Shown here in pieces: positions 1-10,058 of a stretch of DNA of 64,000 nucleotides. The translations under genes and the position numbers were made by a program. The notes under the pieces were generated by a model. That model had not been told where the DNA came from, ran no database searches, and saw only the letters and a program-made list of their open reading frames with translations. Each line of letters opens with the position of its first letter. The stretch's first letter is position 1. Origin of the DNA: Nothopassalora personata (lineage: Eukaryota; Ascomycota; Dothideomycetes; Mycosphaerellales; Mycosphaerellaceae); NCBI GenBank assembly GCA_033816765.1, contig CM066296.1, forward strand, positions 496,001 through 560,000, read 5' to 3'.

Positions 1-1048
1 TGTAGCACATCGAGCATGAAAGGTTGTATTGGTGTCTTCTTCCTCCTAATGTAGTCGTACAGCACGCAATCTTCCACAACGCGCGCCGCAGGTCGTTGAT
101 GGAGTTCGCTCAGAATAATGACGTGCAGGTCGAATGTGTCGGTCCCTTCAGTGGGCTCTGTGCCGAGTCTGTGGTATATCGTGACGTGGTCTGGGTATGT
201 CATGGGCTATAATTGTCAGCTCCCACAGCGCTTCTTCGTCCGGCACGAAGGGGAAGACTCACGAATTTGAACTCGGTTGTAATCTTCCTCAAAATCAAGC
301 CCTCTCCATTCGGTGTCCAGAGACCGTTCCAGTCCGCCGCATGCTCAGGATCGATATATCGTCCATACTTACTGGCCCATCCGATCCTGCCCGTCTCCGC
401 GTAGCGATTATAGACAACGTTGTTGACATGACCCTTTGACTTACCTTAGCCTACATACAGGGCAATGCGAGCGAAGCGATCGAGCAACGTGTGCGCAGCG
501 AGCGCCACGGAGAATCAAAGTCTTACCATCGAGTCCTGCTCGCCCCAGACTACAGGCAACCGAAACCTAAAACATGAGAGTCAGTAGATATCGAGCAATA
601 AGGGAGAAGATTCATGCTATCGTGCCCCAGCAAGCAAGTTTTCTCAGCACATCCCTATAGGGCTCTGCTGAGGTGCGGTGATGTCGCTGTCTAAGACAGT
701 CTAGCCACCTCGCTAGCCTGGACACGACTGCATGTACTGTCTAGAATTTACTAACATGCTACGTCTATGCTTCCCCGTCAGGAAACCCTCACTGCCTGCG
801 AGGAGTTCGCGCCACTCGGTGCCGAGGACTTTGAGGATGTGGGAGGCTTCGAGGATTTGTTGAGGCGTAAGGCCGAAGGTGATGCAGTGGCCTAGGCGAT
901 GTTTTACGTCGGAGAGCCAGCGCGGGTTTGAGGTTGTGGTAGGCGATGATGTTGAATAGCGTCGGGATGAGTGCACAGGTCGCATGGCCCTGGGAAGTGA
1001 AGCGTGCGCTGCATATCGCACGCTACTGATACTACCTCCCGCTACCAT
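1..1048 (-). CDS. 4HBT_2-type acyl-CoA thioesterase-like protein, C-terminus beyond window
   Basis: Four exons fit on the minus strand: 756-1048, 527-566, 263-433 and 1-206, with in-phase junctions and GT..AG borders (donors GTTAGT, GTAAGA, GTGAGT). The joined frame has a Ser/Arg-rich N-terminus (RRYSTSS), consistent with a mitochondrial presequence, then WRELLAGSEGFLTG, VVWGEQDSMGHVNN and VVYNRYAETGRIGW. The WGEQDSMGHVNN block is the active-site region of hot-dog-fold 4HBT_2 thioesterases, a fungal family of predicted mitochondrial proteins whose substrate is unknown to me. An in-frame ATG at 988 (MRPVHSSRRYST) could be the real start instead of 1048. The gene continues past position 1, so its end is not seen. 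Family call is firm; localisation is inferred. Confidence 0.82.
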
Positions 1049-1279
1049 CGCGCGAGAGGTTCAGATGTTGTGCAATCGGTGAAGGGAGTGAAGATGCTGA
1101 TAGACTTTGTTCGTGGTCGATTCCAGTCAATGCCTTCGGCTGTGGCCGAGCCAGAAGTTCGGGATGCATGTGGGGCGCGAGCTCAATTGCTCTCGTACGT
1201 CATTGATGAAGACCAGCGAAAGAATTTGTCCATGCACCCGCTGGCATAGATCCGGTACATAATCAAGTCCTCATCTAGC

Positions 1280-1980
1280 ATGCCATCAACACAGCTCCGC
1301 CACGAGGTTATCCGGCTCTACAAAGGTATGTTTCGGAAGCCGATCACCCAGAAGAGGTCACTGAAAACGACGTAGAGCTCCTCTACTTGGGAAGAGAATA
1401 TCCTCTGGGCTATGGCTACTTCAAGCCACGGCTGCACAAAGCGTTCAAGGCGAAGTCTGGTCTCCAAGATGAGGATGAGATCCGCAAGGGTATCGCTCAA
1501 GGAGAATATGTGAAGAAAGGTAGGTCTTGTGCCCTTGATTACTTCACCGCAATTCTAACAATTTCACGATAGAGATAGAAGCTCTGTAAGTCTCCACAAA
1601 TCCCTGGCGAATCCTCTAGACTGGTATCACGCATGCAGACTGATACAAATGCCCTCTCCAGATACTACCTCAAACGCTACCGCGCGTTGAAGAAACGTTA
1701 CGAAACCCAATACCCTACCAAAACACCACCCAAGCGATCTGGCATTAATCAATCATCATCTGGATACTCACTGGAAGACTTCGTGGCCCACCAAGCTCCA
1801 ATCTCAAGACACTCCCCAGCCAGCGCGGCCTTCGAAGGATCCAGCAGATCAGTCATCATACCCGACCACCACGTCGCCCACTCCTCAGAGGTCTTTCCAC
1901 TGACCTCCTTCAACATGGGCTCCATACTCTCAATCATCTGCAGCACCGTCATCAGCGCCGTATGTCTCAATGCAGCCTGA
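1280..1980 (+). CDS. ETFRF1: LYR-motif protein, electron-transfer flavoprotein regulatory factor homologue
   Basis: Exons 1280-1325, 1376-1519, 1573-1585 (a 13-nt micro-exon) and 1662-1980 join in phase to give 173 codons. The product begins MPSTQLRHEVIRLYKE, carrying the LYR-type tripeptide (here RLYK), then LLYLGREYPLGYGYF, IAQGEYVKKEIEALYYL and KRYRALKKRYE. This is the layout of LYRM5/ETFRF1, a small mitochondrial LYR protein that binds electron-transfer flavoprotein and affects its FAD. The family normally ends soon after the KRYRALKKRY block. Here the frame runs about 90 codons further, with low-complexity sequence antisense to the neighbouring methyltransferase, so the true stop or a further intron is uncertain. 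Confidence 0.8.
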
Positions 1981-2987
1981 TCAGGCGTCAAAGGACCTCT
2001 GGCCCTTTTCTCCCTCGATCCGGTAGACATTGGAGAATCATGCCCATTACTGACGTCCTTCTCCTGACTCGCCTTCTTCTCCCAGCGCAGCTCTGACAAC
2101 GGAATCGCCACACGCCGCTGCTTCACATCCTCCAAATCCGGCTCTCGCAGCATCATATCCGCAAGCCTGACACAGGGCGTTGGATGCAATTTCCTCCTAT
2201 CCAGCGCTTCCGTAATCCATTGGTTCGTCTTCTGAATGTACTTATTCTGCGTCGGTACGAAAGGATGACCCGTAGCGAGGGCGAAACTCGCCGTCTCCTC
2301 TGCGACCTCCTGCTCATCACCATTCCTCGAACGCGGCGGCGCCACATCCGGTAACATCGACCGCAAGACATAATCCGAATCCCAACACTCCAGAGTTCCA
2401 CCTTTCTTGATAATTCGGATAGAATCATTGAAAATCCTCTCCGAATGTGAATGCAGCGGCATTGACAGGCTCATATCCTTGATCATCACTACATCGAATT
2501 CCTCCTCTTGAAATGGGTACGGCATCCGGCGAATATCATGCTGCACAAACTTCCAATTAACGCCTTGCTTGCGATGATCCGGGGCTAGAGGCGCAATATC
2601 CAAGCCGACAAATTCTACATCTGTCGCCCCTCGCTCCGCGAACCGATTGTGGCAAAGGGCACTCCAGAAACCACTCCCACAGCCGATTTCGAGTACTTTC
2701 TTCGGCTTATCGTCGCCTCGCCAGCGAGGTGAACATAAAGGTCCCCCGAGCAGCGTCACCATTAACAGGGTGCGTAGATCCTGCCGTTGCAGTTCCGAGA
2801 GGTCGCAAGGTAGGGGATAAGGGACATTTCTAAGGTACCGCCTGCCATCCCGGAGTTCGAAGGGATTGCTTAGTAATTCTTGGTCGCTGTCTCCAGAGGT
2901 ACTCCCGGCGGATATTGTGCGGTGAATAGATAGCTGCGAGTTGAGGAATGTGCTGCTGACGCTCTGCATCTTGAGGGTGGAAGTCAT
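1749..2987 (-). CDS. SAM-dependent methyltransferase, class I
   Basis: A single uninterrupted frame of 412 residues starts at an ATG at 2985-2987. Motif I, KVLEIGCGSGFWSAL, lies near residues 98-112. It is followed by VEFVGLDIAPL (motif II acidic residue) and by FDVVMIKDMSLSMPL and GGTLECWDSD further on, the usual Rossmann-fold order. The C-terminus ends EWATWWSGMMTDLLDPSKAALAGECLEIGAWWA, split here as EWATWWSGMMTDLLD and GECLEIGAWWA, which reads as a genuine conserved fungal tail. Substrate cannot be told from sequence. It converges on the ETFRF1-like gene, and their reading frames overlap from 1749 to 1980. Confidence 0.8.
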   Translation of the reverse strand: MTSTLKMQSVSSTFLNSQLSIHRTISAGSTSGDSDQELLSNPFELRDGRRYLRNVPYPLPCDLSELQRQDLRTLLMVTLLGGPLCSPRWRGDDKPKKVLEIGCGSGFWSALCHNRFAERGATDVEFVGLDIAPLAPDHRKQGVNWKFVQHDIRRMPYPFQEEEFDVVMIKDMSLSMPLHSHSERIFNDSIRIIKKGGTLECWDSDYVLRSMLPDVAPPRSRNGDEQEVAEETASFALATGHPFVPTQNKYIQKTNQWITEALDRRKLHPTPCVRLADMMLREPDLEDVKQRRVAIPLSELRWEKKASQEKDVSNGHDSPMSTGSREKRARGPLTPDQAALRHTALMTVLQMIESMEPMLKEVSGKTSEEWATWWSGMMTDLLDPSKAALAGECLEIGAWWATKSSSEYPDDD

Positions 2988-4575
2988 GCCGGAGTGGGCA
3001 AGTTATCGTGCAACCAAGGTTTCTTGTTGGCGACGGGGTTCGGAACCAACCAGCGGGTGCTCGTACTCTCGCTTCGCTCGTTCACTAAGGGTAATGTTTT
3101 TGGATCTTTATTGAGCAATCCTGGAGTCCCGTGATGAGACCGCAGTGAGGCCTGGTCTAAACCCGTAGATGTGTGGCGGATCTGAGAGCTTTTTATCACG
3201 GATAGAAGCGTTTATCAACGGTTCATGGCGTTGCGCAGCGATTTCAGCGAGTCGTGCTTCAATGTAGGATGCTTACACCGGGGGTGGGTTTGAGCGCTCC
3301 GTCGTGGGCCTGCGCGAGTTTATTAGCCAACCTTGCAAGTCGCGCTCCGTCGTTACGGTTTGATGCTGCATGTATGGAGCTCTGTTAAAAGTGAACGCCT
3401 GCTAAACGTGGGCCTTGCATCCATGAACTCTATCTTCGCAAGCTCGGCAAGTTGGGCGCGCTGGCGAATGATGGTGTGGGCATGGGGCGTTGTATGTCGG
3501 TAGTCGATCCGGATGTGGGCCATTGGCGAGCTCCGAGCGCAGCACGCGATCGAGAAGGGTGGGAGGGATGCGGGCGTGGGGCATGTAATGCAGAGTCAAA
3601 GCGTGAAGCACGCCTTGGGCAGATCTCGGTGTGCAAGAGGCACAGTTCCATTATCCAACGAGACCCGATAGAAGCGCGTGGAGTAAATGAAAGCTTGACA
3701 GAGCCTACTGTAGGGTATCCCGAATACTGTACTGTACCTACGGGCGAAGGCGCTCTGTGCGACGGTGGCGTTGACGTTGTATTTGCCGGCAGAACGCGCA
3801 GATTCAGATGATGTTTCCTCCAATTATGGTTGCGAGGGCGGTATTTGGAGACTTCGCCGTGGAGGCGGAGATACTACGTAGTGCAGCTGCAGAGGTGATG
3901 ACTACCGATGGCTGCTGGATGCTGGGGCATAGTAGATATAGCTTGGCCGCCTTGTTTGTGCAGTGTGTGGTGGCGTTGGTCCAGGTACGACGCAGTTCAT
4001 GGTCGCCTCAGGAAGATACCTCCTAGCACAGGCTTTCGACGAGCCATGGTAGAGAGTGCACATTGCATCTTTGAGAGTCGACTTCCGGCGGAAGATCAGA
4101 TCTAGACACGTGACGTCTGCAACGGCACTAGCTCGCTAGCTCTTTCGATCAACACAACGCAGCTTCTCGGTATCGATGTCAAGGACTCGCGTCAGTGCCA
4201 CAAACCGACAGTCGACCACCACCCGCCCATCGCAAGGCATAACACAGATACGTCCGTCGCTGTCAATTATCTGCATTTACTGGTTACCACCATTCCATCG
4301 ATACCTCCCCCCCCCCCCGCTGGCCTGCGCGATCGCCAATTCCGACGACCATTCCGTCATAGCCATTTCGCACTGCTATTCACGCACCGCGCCCCCAATC
4401 GACCTCGATTGACACCGGGACCGCAGCAGATAGCAGGACTCGATAGGGCAGACGCAGAGAGGCCAATATCTGTCGTTCATGACGTGCGCTCATGTACAGG
4501 AAAGTAGGGCCAGAACCTCCTCCTCCCTAGAGATCAGCGCGCGCATTCTTCTCACCAGTGCGCGTTCATCTGGTG
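2988..4575. other. intergenic region without a supported gene
   Basis: This 1.6-kb spacer separates the methyltransferase and CCR4, which point away from each other, so it should hold both promoters. Open frames in it are short and have no recognisable motif. The CCR4-proximal end is CA/CT-rich and contains a run of 12 C at about 4307-4318, typical of fungal 5' leaders. No tRNA or repeat was recognised. Confidence 0.55.
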
Positions 4576-6874
4576 ATGGCAGATGCTTTCCGGTTCAATA
4601 CCGGCCAGCAGTATTACTACCAGAACAGCCACACCTCGCACCCGCGCCGCTCCCCCGTCAACAACAATAGAGGACTCTTCAATCCCACCGCCGACACACC
4701 CTCACCAAATCGCTCTCCCGGGACCAACTCGCCGTACAGCATGTACAACAATCACAACCACCGACAGAACCATAGCCTGCTCAACAACGGTGGTGCCGCG
4801 CATCAAAACTTCCAGCCGCAGGTGAACTTGGGCCAGGCGTTCGCTAAGAATGTATCACATGCGCACCAAAGTCACCACCTCAATAACCAGCACAATGACC
4901 ACAGCGCACTTCACAACACATTCGGCAGTCACCAACACACCGTCTCCAACAGCACCCTCTCCCACACAACACCGCAGTTCACGCCCGCTCACCTCCAGAA
5001 CGGAACTCCCGACCATTCATCCTCGATCGAGCCGGCGACCGAACACTGGGCAGAGCAGCTGCGAGAGTACAACAAGCTGAGGATGGCGGAGCAGAAAGTG
5101 CACTGGTACGCGAGGACCGCTGGCAGCGTGAACCGCTTCCCCGGTATAGCATCTGCGAACAACAACGAGCACGTGCAGTCAGAAGAGCACGGCGAGAGAC
5201 GGCGAGTTGCTGATGAGTCTGATGACATGGGCACGTGGGACTGCATGGATCTGTGCGGGCAGGGACTGAAGGCAATGGCACCTGCATTGTTCAAGCACTA
5301 TCCGAAGCTCAAGAAGGTATACCTGAATTGGAACAAGATCCGAAGCATACCACCGCAGATAGGGCAGATGCGCTTCCTGACGATGCTGGACCTCTCGAAC
5401 AACGATCTCCACTGGCTGCCACCCGAGATCGGCATGCTCACGAACTTGAAGAAGCTGAATCTATACGACAACAATCTGGACGATCTGCCGTATGAGCTCG
5501 GTTCGCTGTACCAACTAGAAATGCTCGGTATTGAGGGCAATCCAATGCGACCCGACTTCAAGGAAAAGCTCATGCAGAGCGGCACCAAAGAGTTGATCCG
5601 CTTTCTGCGTGAGAGTGCGCCGAGTAAGTAATGTGCAGGTGTCGTGAGACGTGTTCATTCCCTAATCAGAAATAGAGCCAGAACCGCCCATGGACAGACC
5701 GTGGAGACCACTTGTCGAGGACACGCCAGAAGGAGCAGATACGTTCAGACTTCTAAGCTGGAACATCTTATGCGATCGTAGTGCGACCGAATCCCAGTTC
5801 GGCTACACCCCGAAGGAAGCGCTGGCTTGGTCTCGGAGGAAATACATGATTCTGGACGAAATGACCGGCAGGAATCCGGATGTCATGTGCATACAAGAAA
5901 TGGACGGCGAGAACTACAACGAATTCTTCCGACCGGAGCTGGCTGCGCACGATTACAAGGCGGTCTTCACGCCAAAGTCCCGAGCGCAGACGATGGCGGA
6001 GAAGGAAGCGAAATCCGTTGATGGTTCTGCCATCTTCTTCAAGAACAGCAAGTACATACTCCTGGACAAGCAAGTGATTAACTTCTCAAGAGAGGCCATC
6101 AGCCGGCCAGACATGAAGGGCGAACACGATGTGTACAACCGTGTCATGCCGCGGGATCATGTTGCCATTGTTGCTTTCTTGGAAAACCGCGCGACCGGGT
6201 CCAGGATGATCGTTGCCAACACGCATTTGACCTGGCAGCCAGAGCACAGTGACATCAAGATCGTCCAGATTGCAATCATGATGGACTACATCAACAAGAT
6301 GAGCAATGAATACGCCAAGTGGCCACCGTGCAAGGAAAAGGATCTCTTCAAGTACAATGACGCGGACAAACTGGATGGAACCGATGGGGGAAAGCCAGAA
6401 TACGCGCCTTCGATGAAGTACGACGAGCCGACCCAACTCCCATTACTAGTCTGCGGCGACTTCAACTCCACCAAGGACTCGGGTGTGTACGAGCTCATAG
6501 CACAAGGCTCGCTCTCCAACGCCCACTCCGAACTCGGCAGCAACAAGTACGGTGACTTTACACGACACGGCATGTCCCACCCCTTCAGCTTGAAGAGCGC
6601 CTACGGGACCATCGGCGAACTTCCTTTCACTAACTACACGCCGGACTTCCGACAAGTCATCGACTGGGTCTTTTACTCGACGAATACAATGCAAGTCCTT
6701 GGTCTGCTGGATAGAGTGGACACAGAGTACATGCGGAGAGTGCCTGGTTTCCCTAACCACTACTTCCCGTCCGACCATCTCCCGCTGATGATTGAGTTCC
6801 AGGTGAAGGAGCGGAAAGAGCGGAAAGTTACGGAGACGGACTTTGGGACCTCGAGGAGGGGGTCTAGGAGCTGA
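4576..6874 (+). CDS. CCR4: CCR4, catalytic deadenylase of the CCR4-NOT complex
   Basis: Two exons, 4576-5623 and 5670-6874, flank a 46-nt intron (GTAAGT..CAG) and give 750 residues. The start at ATG 4576 (MADAFRFNTGQQYYYQ) was chosen because the frame upstream of it offers only a GTG. The N-terminal about 215 residues are Asn/His/Gln/Ser-rich. Leucine-rich repeats follow (for example MLDLSNNDLHWLPPEIG and KKLNLYDNNLDDLPYELG), which in yeast bind Caf1. The C-terminal half is an exonuclease-endonuclease-phosphatase fold with SWNILCD, CIQEMD (metal-binding Glu), NTHLTWQPE, CGDFNSTKDSGVYELI and SDHLPL (catalytic Asp-His). All key residues are present, so an active poly(A)-specific 3' exoribonuclease is expected. 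Confidence 0.96.
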
Positions 6875-7481
6875 TCTGGTATTGGAATTTCGGTGGCAAG
6901 ATGGAGAAATTGAAGGCACAGCGCGTTCGTTTTTGATGACGACTGTACAGACGAACGGGCGGCGTACGTTTGCGCGGTGTTTGCATTGTTTCCAGGCAAA
7001 GCAGGCAGCGCAAAATGATGTCGGCGTTACTTGAGCTTTTGGAAAGGTGTGCACAAGCTTCTTCTACACTGGCGTATGATGGGAGCGTTGAGTGTTTTAG
7101 TTGAGAACATGTCAGTGGCCTTGCTTATGCTGTTTTATGACTGACCTTTGCATGTTAGTGCGGGTCTGTCGTGGGTGGGACTATATGGGATTATGATGCT
7201 CTTCACGTTTTCACTGCCTCTCTGTCTGTTCTTTCGTCTCGGAGTCTGGATTGCATATGTGTCTGACTTGAGATTCAGGCGGAATGGTTGTCCTGTCTGC
7301 GCTCAGATGTGGCGCAAGTGAGATGAGGACGTGCGGGCCGGCGGCGTCCTCAGTCTTCTTCGTGCCTGCGCCTTTTAAGAGACACTGGACGGACACAGCC
7401 CACAAGCCTTCGCAGCAGTCAGAAGAGCGCAAGATCCCCAACTTCCTGGATACGTCGAACAATCTCTCCAAGGTCACAATA

Positions 7482-8120
7482 ATGAAATTCATGGAATTGC
7501 CCCCGGAGATCCGTAATATGATATACAGAGAGCTCCTGATGCTGTCCGTCCCAGTCAAGATATCACATCAGCCTTCGTCAGCTGAAGTGATTCGTGGCCT
7601 TGGGTGGAAGCCGGCAGAAAGCGACTCTCCTAGTGCTGCCATCTTGCTCACCTGTCGCGCGATACACGCTGAAGCTTCTTCGATACTTTACGGCTGTAAT
7701 AGCTTCCAGGTGGAAAGTCCAGAGTATGCCTCTTTCTTATTGCGCACTGGATCCCAGTCGAGGCATATTCGGTATCTGGAGATCATCGAAGATTCTTCTT
7801 TTGCACAGAACCCTATCACGACGCTCGCGATCGCCGAAGTTCCTTCGATAACCACCTGCTGCTTCGCGCCGTCCTGGACCAGGTTCTACCGAACTCCAAC
7901 GGACTTGGCGAGAGCGATGCTTCCATACCTGGCCATGATCTGTGGGAATGGCACGACGCGGACGCATATTGCAAGGATATTTGAGGCACTGCGGCTGCGG
8001 ACGAAGCCCAGCATGGAACTGTTCCTCGAGGATGAGGGAGACATCCTACTGGAGAAGACGAAAACGGAGCTTTACCCACTGCTCGAAGGCGCACTAGATG
8101 TGCGGAATGCTCGGTCATGA
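7482..8120 (+). CDS. 2EXR / F-box-like domain protein
   Basis: The frame is open from 7284, but the conserved part starts at ATG 7482 with MKFMELPPEIRNMIYREL, the usual beginning of this fungal family, giving 212 residues. A second hallmark, ILLTCRAIHAEASSILYGCNSF, lies around residues 52-73. The family (2EXR, related to F-box openings) is much expanded in Pezizomycotina; individual functions are largely unknown, and a ubiquitin-ligase adaptor role is only a guess. A paralogue lies 1.2 kb downstream on the same strand. Confidence 0.72.
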   Translation: MKFMELPPEIRNMIYRELLMLSVPVKISHQPSSAEVIRGLGWKPAESDSPSAAILLTCRAIHAEASSILYGCNSFQVESPEYASFLLRTGSQSRHIRYLEIIEDSSFAQNPITTLAIAEVPSITTCCFAPSWTRFYRTPTDLARAMLPYLAMICGNGTTRTHIARIFEALRLRTKPSMELFLEDEGDILLEKTKTELYPLLEGALDVRNARS

Positions 8121-9302
8121 CATTGAGGCTTGAGTATCTGATTTTAGACCCCCTTTGAGCGTCGCGGTCTTGCCCTTCCATGCATTCAGGCATCACTCCT
8201 CGAAGGCGTGGAATACACCACTCGAGCCGTACTGAGCTGAGCGCTCTTGTCGGAGACAGTCCCCACTTGCCTCCAGCCGTTGGCCGGTGAGCCATCACCG
8301 GCAGTAGCGCTTGCCAGTGTCTGCCATGCGCGAGTACCTCCAGGGCTGGGTCACCTACCAAGCTAACCTGAAGCGCTCCATTCACGAGCATACCGACGGT
8401 GGATAGAAGGGACGCTGCGAATACCTGAGCAGATAGTGGGTTCCGGCTCGTACAGAAATGTCGCACTACGAAATCGTTCTCGCTGGTATCTGTCACAGCA
8501 TCCGCGCCATGGAAAGCGCTGTGTGACGGGAAAACTTGGCCACGCCCCTGAACCATGCCTCGACACCTTGCAGTATCTCTGGCGTCTTGAAGTTGACCGT
8601 GAGCGAGCCTCTGTCGCGCCAATCATCTCCAAGCGCTTGAGAAAGCATGACTCGTTCAGACTCATGTCATTATGAGTATACCCGCGGTATGCACCGGTGT
8701 CTTTACCACAGCCAGATCAACCCGCGCGGCAGCACATGTCACGTCTGCCCTTCGAAGTTCCGCCGAGGAGCCATGGCGAGGATCACGGACGAACGTAGCG
8801 TGGTATACAAGCATGCGGCCGAGAGAATCATTCAAGAGTCTATCCTACATCTAGGCAATCTACCTAAAAACCGCCTCGAGTTTTAACCCTGTCTCCCATT
8901 AGGTCAACACAGGTTCAGAACCCGGCCGATGAGACGCTTGGGTTATGAAAAAAGCATACCAATGATATTGGTAAGGACCGAGACATCCTCATCCGGCGTC
9001 CAGATGCACAGAACCATGCCTCTCGCCTGGTATGCCTCGAACCTGTCGACTGATTCAAAGAGGAAAGTGCCAAGAACATCGGTTATGCACTCAGTTGTCC
9101 TAAACACCAACGCTCGGTTCTTTCCGGTGCTAAGTGAACCATGCTCTTTACAATGGTGGCTGATGAATGCCATTATTTCGCCTCGTTGACAAAGCTCATT
9201 CACGGATTTGTGCTCGGTGCTGATACACCTCATGCAGTCCAAGACACAAAAGACCTTCGCACTCCCATCCCACCGTTTTTCCCAAAAGCATTGCATCGAA
9301 AC
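8121..9302. other. intergenic region between the two 2EXR genes
   Basis: No convincing gene was found on either strand. A minus-strand frame covering 8943-9296 (starting MQCFWEKRW) has a fairly protein-like composition but no recognised motif and overlaps the likely leader of the downstream gene. A 268-codon minus frame at 7816-8622 runs back into the antisense of the upstream gene and is treated as chance. Confidence 0.4.
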
Positions 9303-9989
9303 ATGCTACCACCAAGCAACACCCACGACTCCAAGCCTATAGGCCTCCTCGACATCCCGCCTGAGCTCCGCCTCGAGATCTACCCATACCTCCTCACAGG
9401 CCAACACACCATTCAACTCTGGCCAACGCAGCGCTTCGTGCTGGACAAGACCGGAAAGTCTTCTGCAAGGACCAGGACGTACCTTACTCGTCGTCCCGAC
9501 GCGGCCAATCCCGGAATCTCCGCCGCTATCCTCCGGACTTGCAAACTCATCTATCAAGAAGCGAGCTCTCTGCTCTACACCAGCAACAGATTTTCCACCC
9601 ATGGCGCCAATCTCCCACGCTTTGTCGGCCAGATTGGCGCCAATGCGCAGCTCCTTCGCCACATCGAATTGAAAGGGGTCCGGACAGGACAGGAGGTGAT
9701 CCAGGTCTTTGATGCACTACAACAAGCCACGGGTCTATTGGAGCTCGTGATTTGCTACGACATTGGCACGGATGGATTGATCAAGCATCTGATTCCCGTG
9801 GTGCGGTCTTGGACCAAAAGTCGAGGACTCAGTGCCAATGCGAAGGGTTGGGAGAACGTCCTGAATGTCATCAAGATCAAGTCGAAGGAGCAGCAAGTCG
9901 AGGTCCTTCAGAAGGAGGCTCGGAAGGTGATTCTGGAGGAATTGTCGAAGGAGACGAACTCTCTAACATCGACTCCTGTAGCGAAGTAA
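9303..9989 (+). CDS. 2EXR / F-box-like domain protein, second copy
   Basis: The start at ATG 9303 gives 228 residues beginning MLPPSNTHDSKPIGLLDIPP. ELRLEIYPYLL and AAILRTCKLIYQEASSLLYTSN match the two hallmark blocks of the 2EXR family seen in the gene at 7482. The C-terminal third (from about residue 165) is Lys/Glu-rich and probably helical. The frame is open further upstream to 9141, but that part has no family resemblance. The gene converges on DHR2, with only about 70 bp between the stops. The two copies are divergent, so the duplication is not recent. Confidence 0.72.
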   Translation: MLPPSNTHDSKPIGLLDIPPELRLEIYPYLLTGQHTIQLWPTQRFVLDKTGKSSARTRTYLTRRPDAANPGISAAILRTCKLIYQEASSLLYTSNRFSTHGANLPRFVGQIGANAQLLRHIELKGVRTGQEVIQVFDALQQATGLLELVICYDIGTDGLIKHLIPVVRSWTKSRGLSANAKGWENVLNVIKIKSKEQQVEVLQKEARKVILEELSKETNSLTSTPVAK

Positions 9990-10058
9990 GAGAAGTACGC
10001 TAGACACTGCTGCCGGTAGCTCATTGTCATGTATGCAGATCGAAGCGATGCACTTGCG

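Noticed and set aside
7816..8622. 268-codon minus-strand frame
   Set aside because: About one third is antisense to the 2EXR gene. Composition is Arg/Ser/Pro-rich shadow type, with no motif and no conserved start context.
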